Part shown: positions 29,034 to 36,851 of the stretch, one piece after another
Numbering within the stretch: the first letter of the stretch is position 1
How the letters are laid out: the number at the start of each line of letters is the position of its first letter
Assembly: GCA_934394545.1 (NCBI GenBank)
Contig: CAKRRG010000008.1
Location: forward strand, 1-63,648
Direction: 5' to 3'
Length of the DNA stretch: 63,648 nt
DNA from: an uncultured Blautia sp.
GTDB lineage: Bacteria > Bacillota > Clostridia > Lachnospirales > Lachnospiraceae
The notes under the pieces: model-generated
The model's database searches: none
Seen by the model: only the letters and a program-made list of their open reading frames with translations
Told to the model about the DNA's origin: nothing
Made by a program: the position numbers and the translations under genes

Positions 29034-30338
29034 TTATTTTACTGCTTCGAACGCTGCATCCAGAGCTGCGATCAGGTCGTCTACTTTCTCAATACCAATG
29101 GAAAGACGGATTGTGTTTGGTTTAATACCCTGATCAAGAAGTTCTTCCTCTGTGCACTGGCTGTGTGTGGTTGTTGCAGGATGAATGACAAGTGATTTTA
29201 CATCTGCAACGTTTGCAAGCAGTGAGAAGATTGCAAGATGATCAATAAATTTCTGAGCAGTCTGTGCATCACCCTTGATTTCGAAGGTAAAGATAGAACC
29301 ACCACCGTTTGGAAGATATTTCTTATAAAGATAATGGCTTGGCTCACTCTCCAGGGATGGATGATGAACTGCCTCTACCTGCGGATGTTTGGACAAGTAA
29401 TCTACGATCTTCAGGGCGTTGCTTACGTGGCGCTCCACTCTTAAGGAAAGAGTTTCCAGTCCCTGTAAGAACATAAACGCATGAAATGGAGAAAGGGTTG
29501 CTCCTGTATCACGAAGGATAATGGCACGGATGTAAGTTACAAACGCAGCCGGAGCAGTTGCCTCTGCAAAGGAAATTCCGTGGTAGCTTGGGTTTGGCTC
29601 AGAGATCCACGGGAATTTACCGGATGCTTTCCAGTCAAAATTACCGCTGTCTACGATCACGCCACCGATTGCAGTTCCATGACCGCCGATGAACTTGGTA
29701 GCAGAATGAACGACGATGTCTGCACCATATTCAATAGGACGTACCAGATAAGGAGTTGCAAATGTAGAATCAACTACAAGAGGAATGTTATGTTTGTGCG
29801 CAATTTTTGCAACTTCTTCGATGTCGATCAGATTAGAGTTCGGGTTTCCAAGTGTCTCAATGAAAATTGCTTTTGTGTTCTCCTGGATTGCAGCTTCGAA
29901 GGAGCCTTCTACATCCGGATCTACAAATGTTGCGGTGATGCCGCTGGTCTGTGGAAGGGTATGTGCCAGAAGGTTGTAGGTTCCGCCGTAGATGGTCTTG
30001 GATGCTACAATGTGCTCACCTGTTTTTGCCAGTGCTTGAAATGTATAATTGATAGCTGCTGCACCGGAAGCAACTGCAAGTGCTGCAACTCCGCCTTCAA
30101 GAGCAGCGATTCTCTGCTCGAAAACGTCTTCTGTTGGGTTGGTAAGTCTTCCATAAATATTTCCGGCATCGCGCAGTCCGAAACGATCTGCTGCATGCTG
30201 TGAGTTATGGAAAACATAAGATGTAGAAGCGTAAATCGGAACCGCCCTTGCATCTGTTACCGGATCTGCTTTCTCCTGTCCAATGTGTAACTGTTTTGTT
30301 TCAAATCCCCAGTTTTTAGAATCTCTGATATCTGCCAT
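29034..30338 (-). CDS. metY: O-acetylhomoserine sulfhydrylase (aminocarboxypropyltransferase)
   Basis: PLP enzyme that makes homocysteine from O-acetylhomoserine and sulfide. 434 aa from the ATG at 30338 (GGAGG upstream). The frame extends to 30374 without a site. PLP-binding Lys215 is in SATKFIGGHG. SSTSYVF-type N-terminus, IYGRLTNPTEDVFEQRIAALEGG, ETLGNPNSNLIDIE and the C-terminal SLLANVADVKSLVIHPATTTHSQ, RLSIGIE are family marks that favour MetY over cystathionine enzymes. It is a single gene with its own promoter and terminator. I saw no SAM riboswitch or T-box in the leader. Confidence 0.95.
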   Translation of the reverse strand: MADIRDSKNWGFETKQLHIGQEKADPVTDARAVPIYASTSYVFHNSQHAADRFGLRDAGNIYGRLTNPTEDVFEQRIAALEGGVAALAVASGAAAINYTFQALAKTGEHIVASKTIYGGTYNLLAHTLPQTSGITATFVDPDVEGSFEAAIQENTKAIFIETLGNPNSNLIDIEEVAKIAHKHNIPLVVDSTFATPYLVRPIEYGADIVVHSATKFIGGHGTAIGGVIVDSGNFDWKASGKFPWISEPNPSYHGISFAEATAPAAFVTYIRAIILRDTGATLSPFHAFMFLQGLETLSLRVERHVSNALKIVDYLSKHPQVEAVHHPSLESEPSHYLYKKYLPNGGGSIFTFEIKGDAQTAQKFIDHLAIFSLLANVADVKSLVIHPATTTHSQCTEEELLDQGIKPNTIRLSIGIEKVDDLIAALDAAFEAVK

Positions 30339-30448
30339 TTTTCTTTCCTCCGTATGTTTACTATTTTTCATCACATTTGGTAAATGTTAGTTTTGTTATT
30401 GTTTTTAATATTATTCTTTGTTGTTGCTTTGTTTTTGTTGATGAATGC

Positions 30449-30478
30449 ATAGTAACATACTGGGGATTATCTGTCCAA
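30449..30478 (-). promoter_or_regulatory. Probable promoter of metY
   Basis: TTGGAC (30473-30478), 18-nt spacer, TACTAT (30449-30454), minus strand. A CA-rich leader of about 105 nt follows without obvious structure. Confidence 0.55.
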
Positions 30479-30483
30479 TACGT

Positions 30484-30526
30484 AAAAATAATACCTGGCT
30501 ATAGTTTTGAGCTATAACCAGGTATT
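30484..30526 (-). terminator. Intrinsic terminator of pdxST
   Basis: AATACCTGGCTATAG (30490-30504) pairs with CTATAACCAGGTATT (30512-30526) with one mismatch. On the minus strand ATTTTTACG follows. Confidence 0.9.
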
Positions 30527-30549
30527 ACTGATATCTTAAATCTGCACTT

Positions 30550-31128
30550 TTATCCTTTAGCGTACTTCCTTACGCTCTCCAGAAATGCTTCATGAATCCT
30601 GTCATCCTCATCCAATTCCGGATGAAACGCCAGACCATACTGCGCTTGATATTTCACTGCCACAATATTCCCATCCACCTCTGCCAGCACGTCCGCTTCT
30701 TTCCCGCATTTTTCAATATAAGGGGCGCGGATAAAGGTCATGGGAACCTGTCCGATTCCTTTCATTTCCCGGATGGTATGAAAGCTGCCAAGCTGTCTTC
30801 CATAAGCGTTTCTTTTTACAGTCACAGGCATGGTTCCGAAATACACATGTTCATCATTGGAAAGATGACCGGCAAGAAGGATCAGCCCAGCACAGGTGGC
30901 AAGCACCGGCATTCCTGCCTGAATCTTCTCTTTCAATGGTTCAAACATATCCAGCTCTCTCAGAAGTTTTCCCTGAACAGTACTCTCACCTCCTGGCAGA
31001 ACCAATCCGTCGAAATCACTGTCAAGGTCTTCTTTTTTCCGTAATTCCACACATGTAGCGCCAAGCGCCTCCAGCTTGCTCTTATGCTCTGCAAAAGCTC
31101 CCTGTACAGCAAGGATTCCGATTTTCAT
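30550..31128 (-). CDS. pdxT: Pyridoxal 5'-phosphate synthase glutaminase subunit
   Basis: 192-aa class I glutamine amidotransferase that supplies ammonia to PdxS. Catalytic Cys is in VLATCAGLILLAG, and the His/Glu pair is in LAFHPELDED. The oxyanion region LPGGEST is present. Length is normal. It begins 1 bp after the pdxS stop and ends at a strong terminator. Together they form the deoxyxylulose-5-phosphate-independent vitamin B6 route. Confidence 0.98.
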   Translation of the reverse strand: MKIGILAVQGAFAEHKSKLEALGATCVELRKKEDLDSDFDGLVLPGGESTVQGKLLRELDMFEPLKEKIQAGMPVLATCAGLILLAGHLSNDEHVYFGTMPVTVKRNAYGRQLGSFHTIREMKGIGQVPMTFIRAPYIEKCGKEADVLAEVDGNIVAVKYQAQYGLAFHPELDEDDRIHEAFLESVRKYAKG

Positions 31129-31129
31129 C

Positions 31130-32005
31130 TTATTTGCCCCTCTCTGCCATCAGAAGCTGGATTTCCTGCTCATTGATTCCAACCATAGCTTCACCAAGAT
31201 CTTCTGAAAGCTCTGCCAGCATTTTTGAATCCTGATAGTTCGTAACTGCTTTTACAATGGCTGCTGCACGTTTCTTCGGATCACCGGATTTGAAAATACC
31301 GGAACCTACAAATACGCCTTCTGCGCCAAGCTGCATCATAAGAGCTGCATCTGCCGGAGTGGCCACACCGCCTGCTGCAAAATTAACTACCGGAAGTCTG
31401 CCGTTTTTGTGCACATACTCCACCAGCTGGTAAGGTACGCGAAGGTTCTTTGCTTCCTCGAAAAGCTCATCCTCACGCATGGAAACCACTTTCGCAATCT
31501 CACTGTTCATCATACGCATGTGGCGTACGGCCTGTACCACATCACCGGTTCCAGGTTCCCCTTTTGTACGGATCATGGAAGCTCCTTCTGCAATTCTTCG
31601 AAGCGCCTCACCCAAATCTTTTGCGCCGCATACAAAGGGAACTTTAAACGAACGCTTGTCAATGTGGTACACATCGTCAGCTGGAGAAAGGACCTCACTC
31701 TCATCAATGTAATCAATTTCAATTGCTTCCAGAATCTGTGCTTCTACGAAATGTCCGATCCTGCATTTTGCCATAACCGGAATGGAAACAGCCTCCTGGA
31801 TTCCTTTGATCATTTTGGGGTCACTCATTCTGGAAACTCCACCTGCTGCACGGATGTCTGCCGGAATTCTCTCCAATGCCATAACAGCACAGGCTCCTGC
31901 CTCCTCTGCAATCTTCGCCTGCTCCGGAGTGGTAACATCCATGATCACTCCACCTTTTAACATCTGTGCAAGCTGTTTATTTAATGCGTATCTTTCCTGG
32001 CTCAT
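31130..32005 (-). CDS. pdxS: Pyridoxal 5'-phosphate synthase lyase subunit
   Basis: 291-aa TIM-barrel enzyme that joins ribose 5-phosphate, glyceraldehyde 3-phosphate and ammonia into PLP. The Schiff-base lysine is in [16 protein letters not shown], and the second lysine is in [12 protein letters not shown]. The C-terminal ring-forming tail is intact. Start ATG at 32005 with AGGAGG upstream. The frame runs back to 32074 but without a site. First gene of pdxST. No PdxR regulator gene is adjacent, so control is not visible. Confidence 0.98.
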   Translation of the reverse strand: MSQERYALNKQLAQMLKGGVIMDVTTPEQAKIAEEAGACAVMALERIPADIRAAGGVSRMSDPKMIKGIQEAVSIPVMAKCRIGHFVEAQILEAIEIDYIDESEVLSPADDVYHIDKRSFKVPFVCGAKDLGEALRRIAEGASMIRTKGEPGTGDVVQAVRHMRMMNSEIAKVVSMREDELFEEAKNLRVPYQLVEYVHKNGRLPVVNFAAGGVATPADAALMMQLGAEGVFVGSGIFKSGDPKKRAAAIVKAVTNYQDSKMLAELSEDLGEAMVGINEQEIQLLMAERGK

Positions 32006-32161
32006 TCTGCTTTCCTCCTGTATGTAATTGTGCAAAGAAATGTAAACTGCTTTAACAGGCCGCCATTTCTTCAACTGCGTTTTATTTGTCTGAAAGCATA
32101 CAGGAATACTGTACCGTTATAAATATCCAATTTTTATATATTTTACAAGGACAGTTGTAGT

Positions 32162-33493
32162 TTATATTGTAACCTGAAACAGAATCGATCTTCCATCTTT
32201 ACTACTAACCTTGATCTTCCCACCATAGGCTTCTGCTACAGCCTGTGCAATAGACAGCCCGATTCCGCTGCCTCCGGTCTTTCTGGAACGGGAATTATCC
32301 GGACGGTAGAATCGGTCAAACAAGCGATTCAGATTTTTTGTATCTTCCAGTACACAGGTATTAAAAACTTCGATTTTTGTCTTTCCATGGGCTTTATATA
32401 CATCCAGACGAATGGTTCCATTTTCATCAGAATATTTCATGGCATTGTCCAAAAGGACGGAGAGCATCTGTCTGGTGGCGTCTGGATTTCCGCATAATGT
32501 CAAGTTCTCTTCAATTCTCTGGGAGTAGGTTTTTCCCTGGGCTTTTGCAAGGGAGGCAAAAGGCTCTGCCACTTCCCAGGTAATATCACTTAAGGAAAAC
32601 TCCGTCTTATCCAGAAATGGATTCTCCTCATCCAGACGGGACAGTGTTACAAGATCCGATACCATTCTGGACATTTTCGCGGTCTGGCTGTGGATGTTAT
32701 TTGTCCACTCATCTTCTCCGTGTTCCATGGCGATCACATCCACACTGGTTGCAATGGACGTAAGAGGTGTTTTGATCTCATGGCTGGCATCGGTGATGAA
32801 ACGTTTCTGACGTTCTATATTCTGAATGTAAGGCTTCATGGCTTTCTTGGAAAGAAGGATTACCAGAAGGAATACGGCCAGGAAGCAGGCTGCTCCTGCC
32901 AGGCAGGAAATAAGGAGCACATTTCTGGCAGAACGAAGTTCCATTGTGGAGTTCAGAAAAATAACAATATTGTTATTTTCTTCTGTTATAATCCGAAATC
33001 TATAGTTTTTATAATAACCTTGTTCTCTTTTTCCGTTTAGTACATTGCGTGCAAATCCTTCGGCTTCTTTCTGGGTGACAGAGGCGATAAAATCAGTGGA
33101 AACATCGGTTACATTTTGCTCTTCATCCAGGCGGACTATAAAAAAGCGGGTGGTGTAGGGAGCCTCCGGATCGTAGTCCTCAGGGCGGTTAAAGATAACT
33201 GGAGGCGCAGGCTTTTCAGTTGTCGCTGAATTTTCGACAGATTCAGAATTCTGATTTTTGCTGTCAGTAATGCCTTCTGCGGACTGTTCTGCAGCATTTT
33301 GCGTTTTCGGATTTTCTTGATCTGCATTTACTCTTCCAGCTTCAAAGTCGTAGATCTCCTGTATCCTCTGATCCGCTCTCGCAGCAGTAGTATAGTAATT
33401 CCACACATTGATCCCGGCCAGCACCGTCACCAGCATAATAAAAACCGCCAGCATAGCCGCCAGAATAAAGTGCCAGCGCATCTTTTTCAGCAT
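32162..33493 (-). CDS. Sensor histidine kinase
   Basis: 443 aa from the ATG at 33493, with GGAGG 7 nt upstream. Membrane helices at 8-30 and 191-214 enclose a sensor domain of about 160 residues. The sensor domain contains a Gln/Asn/Ser-rich, Thr/Pro-rich linker (55-100), then a folded part from FNRPEDYD on. H-box with phospho-His238 in TDASHEIKTPLTS, N-box VLLDNAMKYSD, G1 and G2 TGGSGIGLSIAQA. No HAMP of normal length separates the second helix from the H-box. The start overlaps the end of the response regulator by 7 nt. Signal unknown. Confidence 0.95.
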   Translation of the reverse strand: MLKKMRWHFILAAMLAVFIMLVTVLAGINVWNYYTTAARADQRIQEIYDFEAGRVNADQENPKTQNAAEQSAEGITDSKNQNSESVENSATTEKPAPPVIFNRPEDYDPEAPYTTRFFIVRLDEEQNVTDVSTDFIASVTQKEAEGFARNVLNGKREQGYYKNYRFRIITEENNNIVIFLNSTMELRSARNVLLISCLAGAACFLAVFLLVILLSKKAMKPYIQNIERQKRFITDASHEIKTPLTSIATSVDVIAMEHGEDEWTNNIHSQTAKMSRMVSDLVTLSRLDEENPFLDKTEFSLSDITWEVAEPFASLAKAQGKTYSQRIEENLTLCGNPDATRQMLSVLLDNAMKYSDENGTIRLDVYKAHGKTKIEVFNTCVLEDTKNLNRLFDRFYRPDNSRSRKTGGSGIGLSIAQAVAEAYGGKIKVSSKDGRSILFQVTI

Positions 33494-34104
33494 ATAGGTT
33501 CCTCCAGGGAATAACCGGCTCCGCGGACAGTTTTGATTTCCACAGTTGCGCCCAGCTGTTTTAATTTTTTCCGCAGAAAACCGATATAGGTCCACACCAC
33601 ATCCATTCCGGCCGTACCGTCCTGCTCCCAGATTTTTTTCATAATGTGTTCTGTGGAAAATACGAATTTAGGATGTTTCATAAATAATTCCATCAGCTGA
33701 AATTCCTTATTGTTCAGCCGAATGCTTTCGCACTCCGTGTAATTGGTACTTCTTCTGCCAAGCGCCTTCACCCTGGCAATAAATTCGCTTACTGCAAAGG
33801 GTTTAGGCAGATAGTCATCTGCTCCTGCATTCAACCCGGCTACCCGGTCTTCGATTTCGGACTTTGCAGTCAGCAGCATCACTGGCGTAGAAATATGATT
33901 TTCTCTGGCTCTTCTAAGTACCTCCAAGCCGTCCATTTCCGGCATCATAATATCCAACACGATCACATCATAGTTTCCCTGGCTGACAAAATCCCAGGCA
34001 TCTTTCCCATTATGTACAATGTCCGCCACGCACTTGTTTTTCTCCAGCAGAACCTTTAGCGCGCGTGCAATTTCCACCTCATCTTCGGCAATCAGGATAC
34101 GCAT
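33487..34104 (-). CDS. OmpR-type response regulator with shortened DNA-binding domain
   Basis: 205 aa, against about 225-230 for the family. The receiver is complete: acidic pocket EDE at 7-9, phospho-Asp51 in VIVLDIMMPEMDG, T79, K101 in LPKPF. The winged helix keeps IRLNNKEFQLMELFMKHPKFVFS, DVVWTYIGFLRKKLKQL and the wing VRGAGYSL. Between RRSTNY (118-122) and IRLNN (128) the usual 20 or so residues that form the first beta-sheet of OmpR-type domains are absent. The reading frame is intact, so this is an in-frame loss and not an obvious break. The gene overlaps the kinase start. Whether it still binds DNA normally is uncertain. Confidence 0.92.
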   Translation of the reverse strand: MRILIAEDEVEIARALKVLLEKNKCVADIVHNGKDAWDFVSQGNYDVIVLDIMMPEMDGLEVLRRARENHISTPVMLLTAKSEIEDRVAGLNAGADDYLPKPFAVSEFIARVKALGRRSTNYTECESIRLNNKEFQLMELFMKHPKFVFSTEHIMKKIWEQDGTAGMDVVWTYIGFLRKKLKQLGATVEIKTVRGAGYSLEEPIC

Positions 34105-34150
34105 AGTTGTCCTCCTTTTTTATCACAAAACTTTTCTGTTTTCATCATAA

Positions 34151-34179
34151 CAGAAAAATCCCGGAAATCAATCCGGGAT
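34151..34179 (-). terminator. Intrinsic terminator of the spore protein gene
   Basis: ATCCCGG (34158-34164) pairs with CCGGGAT (34173-34179). On the minus strand TTTTTCTG follows. Confidence 0.85.
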
Positions 34180-34211
34180 CTTTCATTACACAGAATCTTC
34201 ACATACATATT

Positions 34212-34409
34212 TTAGTGGTTGTTGTTTTTTGGTTTCTTGCGTGCCATCATGCCGCCGATGCGGCCGGTTTCTTTGGCAGAGAGGCTTTTCCAGCCTCCTT
34301 CTAAGACTTTATCTAATATGCCAAGTTCCTGGGCGATTTCGTATTTTGTCTGTTCTTCAGGAGTGAGCTTGCCAGATTTGTAGGCTTCTACTTCTTTGTC
34401 TTTGTTCAT
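34212..34409 (-). CDS. Small acid-soluble spore protein, alpha/beta type
   Basis: 65 aa from the ATG at 34409 (AGGAG upstream); the frame is open to 34493 without a site. KYEIAQELGILDKV and GWKSLSAKETGRIGGMMARKK match the two conserved segments of alpha/beta SASPs, which coat and protect spore DNA. The germination protease site is expected in the KYEIAQE stretch. An N-terminal acidic extension precedes it. A forespore-type promoter is visible upstream, which agrees with the call. Single gene with its own terminator. Confidence 0.88.
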   Translation of the reverse strand: MNKDKEVEAYKSGKLTPEEQTKYEIAQELGILDKVLEGGWKSLSAKETGRIGGMMARKKPKNNNH

Positions 34410-34451
34410 ATGTCTATGCTCCTTTTTTACGGTGTTTGGATGTATATAAGG

Positions 34452-34481
34452 AGTATGGACAAAATACAGAAAGTTTATACC
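34452..34481 (-). promoter_or_regulatory. Possible SigG/SigF-type promoter of the spore protein gene
   Basis: GGTATA (34476-34481), 18-nt spacer, CATACT (34452-34457), minus strand. This resembles the forespore consensus (TGNATA and CATACTA). No sigma-A promoter is seen here. Confidence 0.5.
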
Positions 34482-34505
34482 AAACGAACGCAATTACTAT
34501 TATTC

Positions 34506-34691
34506 TTATGCCTTCGGAATGATGATCGCGGCGATAATGTACGCCCAGATCCCGGCGCCGCCGAAGCAGGTGAGTATTACCCAGGCGAGACGCACCAGGG
34601 TGGGGTCGATGTCGAAGTACTCAGCAATACCACCGCAGACACCGCACAGCATACAATTTACAGTTGATTTATATAAACGTTTATTGCTCAT
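34506..34691 (-). CDS. PspC-domain membrane protein
   Basis: 61-aa protein with the PspC core: MSNKRLYKSTVNCMLCGVCGG, then IAEYFDIDPTLVRLAWVILT, and a hydrophobic helix (FGGAGIWAYIIAAIIIP). The start is the ATG at 34691; the longer frame is a read-through of the DUF4097 gene. It is the last gene of the PadR-DUF1700-DUF4097-PspC unit, 25 bp after DUF4097. Such sets are thought to respond to membrane stress. Its own action is not established. Confidence 0.9.
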   Translation of the reverse strand: MSNKRLYKSTVNCMLCGVCGGIAEYFDIDPTLVRLAWVILTCFGGAGIWAYIIAAIIIPKA

Positions 34692-34716
34692 AATTGATTT
34701 CTCCAATCTTATAAAC

Positions 34717-35580
34717 TTAGTCTTCCCCGTCAAACTCCACATCAATCTCTCCCATTCCACACTCCAGCACCATATTTCTGCTGGCACCATCATTGGAAAT
34801 GGTTTTCTCAATGCCAAATCCGCTGTACTCAGAATCTCCCAGATCGATCTCGCCGATTCCGCAGGTTAGCTCATAATCGTAATCCTTCTCTTTGCCAGCC
34901 ATGATCAGAGAAATCTCACCTGTGCCGCAGTCTGCACTGAGCTCCGGGGTATCAAGCATGTCAATGTCAAGGGTTCCTGCTCCTACCTGAAGGGCACAGC
35001 TCTTTGCCGTAACCACTCCACAGCTGCTGAACTCTCCAGCTCCTACCTCCAGTGAAAAATCCTCTGCCTGCAAGTCACAGTTCAGCTCAATAGTTCCAGC
35101 ATCAATTCCCATCACTACGCTGCCAAACTTTTTCCCGGAAGGTACACTGACCTTGATCTGCTTCTGCTTTCTACTGGTGCCGCTGTGGGTATCTGTGATG
35201 GTGATTTTCCCTGAAGACTTGTTCACTACAACATCCTGCTTCGTGTCATTTGCAACCTCCACCCGGATCTTGTCGCCGTCATATTCCTGAAAAAGAAGCT
35301 CATCATATTTCAGGCTGATTTCCAGATTACTGGCAAACTCCAGTTCCACTGTGTCACCATCTGTGATATTCCAGTCCGTATCCAAAGTCCGGACACTTTT
35401 TCCGAAATGGATCAGCCCTGCCAGGGGATAAGCATGATTCCGAATGACCTCATCAGCCTGGTCAAATACGTTTCCCCTGTTCTCCACTGCGGCTACGGAA
35501 ATTCCACCAATGCACAGGCCAATTCCCGCCACAGCAAACACACCCGCTGCGATCAGCATTCCCTTTGTTCCTTTTTTCAT
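34717..35580 (-). CDS. DUF4097-family beta-helix membrane protein
   Basis: 287 aa. N-terminal membrane helix at 8-30, then a right-handed beta-helix of repeating Gly/Asp-rich strands (GIDAGTIELNCDL, EVGAGEFSSCGVV, QVGAGTLDIDML, DCGTGEISLIMAG, ECGMGEIDVEF), the hallmark of DUF4097 adhesin-like proteins. Very acidic C-terminus. It overlaps the DUF1700 gene by 4 nt (ATGA). The pairing with DUF1700 and PadR is common in Firmicutes. It may build a surface sensor or scaffold, but that is inference. Confidence 0.88.
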   Translation of the reverse strand: MKKGTKGMLIAAGVFAVAGIGLCIGGISVAAVENRGNVFDQADEVIRNHAYPLAGLIHFGKSVRTLDTDWNITDGDTVELEFASNLEISLKYDELLFQEYDGDKIRVEVANDTKQDVVVNKSSGKITITDTHSGTSRKQKQIKVSVPSGKKFGSVVMGIDAGTIELNCDLQAEDFSLEVGAGEFSSCGVVTAKSCALQVGAGTLDIDMLDTPELSADCGTGEISLIMAGKEKDYDYELTCGIGEIDLGDSEYSGFGIEKTISNDGASRNMVLECGMGEIDVEFDGED

Positions 35581-36329
35581 GCCCGCTCCTCCTTTTTATT
35601 CCGATACAGGATTTTCTGGAAAAAATCTGTCACCTTGCGAAGAATCCATGGGAAAATTGTGGAACCTAGCCATCCAGTCAAGATACAGAACAAAATTCCA
35701 ATTGCCATGGAAATCCCACCAATTCCCATCACCAACAGGCCTACCGCCACATTACTAAACAAAAGCCCGACTCCTCCGCCAATGCAGGAGCAGCCAGCCA
35801 CGATCAGTGCAAATGCTGTCACTCCTGACACAAAAATGGCTAAAAATGGAAGCAGAACCACCACCAGCAGAACACTGAACACGCCGCTGGCTGCAGTTAT
35901 GAGAAACGGGGAAAGAAATACCAGGGCGATGAGAAGCAAAATAAATCTGCTGTTCGCTCCTTTTTCCTTTGGGTGATAACCCTCCCGGGCACGCCTGGAT
36001 TTTCCTTTATTGCCCTTTTCTTCATAATAATTTTCATTCTCTGAAAAACCATCCAGAACCTCCGGAACATATGAATTCCCAGAATCCCGCAGATCCTCAT
36101 ATCCCTTCTCAGTGTACTGTGCATAACTGTCATTACTCTCGTCCAGGTCAGCCTTTATAATGGCGGCCACCTTTCCCGGACTTCCCAGCTCTCTGATCAC
36201 GGAAGCTTCCTTCTCAGGTCCGGCTTCGTCAAAATAACTGTTGTAATAAGCTAGCGCCTCCTGACGCTCCGCTTCCGAAATATCAGACAGCAGCCTCTCC
36301 AGCTGTTCCATAAACTGTGCTCTGTCCAT
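35577..36329 (-). CDS. DUF1700 family membrane protein
   Basis: 250 aa. Cytoplasmic N-terminus with the DUF1700 core (MDRAQFMEQLERLLSDISEA and EALAYYNSYFDEAGPEKEA, VIRELGSPGKVA). A charged linker of about 50 residues follows, then three to four membrane helices (about 128-150, 155-178, 182-222). It begins 5 bp after the PadR gene. Family members sit beside PadR regulators and DUF4097 proteins, as here. Confidence 0.9.
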   Translation of the reverse strand: MDRAQFMEQLERLLSDISEAERQEALAYYNSYFDEAGPEKEASVIRELGSPGKVAAIIKADLDESNDSYAQYTEKGYEDLRDSGNSYVPEVLDGFSENENYYEEKGNKGKSRRAREGYHPKEKGANSRFILLLIALVFLSPFLITAASGVFSVLLVVVLLPFLAIFVSGVTAFALIVAGCSCIGGGVGLLFSNVAVGLLVMGIGGISMAIGILFCILTGWLGSTIFPWILRKVTDFFQKILYRNKKEERA

Positions 36330-36334
36330 ATCTG

Positions 36335-36688
36335 CTAATTCTCCTCCCTTTTTCGGCTGCTGTCCACATTCTGGTCAGAAGCCTCAAACATACTGCTTAT
36401 CTTCGTGGAATAATTCTTCCACTCAATCTTGTACAAATTCAGCTGTGCCTGCCCTTTCTCCGTCAGCTTATAATATCTGCGGTTCCGTCCGGCATAGGCC
36501 TGATCATAGACCTCCAGGCAGTCATCCTTCTGAAGGCGGCGCAGCACCGGATAAAGAGTGGACTCGGAAATATCCAGAACTCCCCGTACATCCTGGGTGA
36601 TCTTGTATCCGTAAGTACCTTGTGGCTCCTTGGACACAACCGCCAGGACAATGGCATCCAGAAGTGCAGCCCCTGTGTTAAATACCAT
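36335..36688 (-). CDS. PadR family transcriptional regulator
   Basis: 117-aa winged-helix repressor (PadR-s1 type): LLDAIVLAVVSKEPQGTYGYKI, then VSESTLYPVLRRLQ-like ISESTLYPVLRRLQKDDCLE and RRYYKLTEKGQAQL. The C-terminal helix for dimerisation is short, with a polar tail. First gene of the PadR-DUF1700-DUF4097-PspC unit. Inverted repeats in its promoter (36743-36755 and 36717-36738) suggest autoregulation. The inducer is unknown. Confidence 0.93.
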   Translation of the reverse strand: MVFNTGAALLDAIVLAVVSKEPQGTYGYKITQDVRGVLDISESTLYPVLRRLQKDDCLEVYDQAYAGRNRRYYKLTEKGQAQLNLYKIEWKNYSTKISSMFEASDQNVDSSRKREEN

Positions 36689-36716
36689 CTGATCACTCCA
36701 ATCATATTATATGGCT

Positions 36717-36770
36717 TATCAATATTGTTTGATTGATAATACTATACAACGTATAATATAGTTTTGTCAA
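36717..36770 (-). promoter_or_regulatory. PadR operon promoter with two inverted repeats
   Basis: TTGACA (36765-36770), 18-nt spacer, TATAGT (36741-36746), minus strand. One inverted repeat, TATAC-AAC-GTATA (36743-36755), overlaps the -10 and spacer. A second, TATCAAT-N8-ATTGATA (36717-36738), lies in the early transcript. Both are candidate PadR operators. Confidence 0.75.
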
Positions 36771-36814
36771 TACTATCTTAGGTATCACCTATTATATTGT
36801 CGCTGCCGGAAATC

Positions 36815-36846
36815 AAAAACGCTCCAGCCGATCTGGAGCGTTTTTT
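36815..36846. terminator. Bidirectional terminator between the PadR promoter and the amidase gene
   Basis: ACGCTCCAG (36819-36827) pairs with CTGGAGCGT (36833-36841), flanked by AAAA on the left and TTTTTT on the right. It lies just past the amidase stop (36852, minus strand), so it ends that transcript. Confidence 0.92.
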
Positions 36847-36851
36847 GCACA

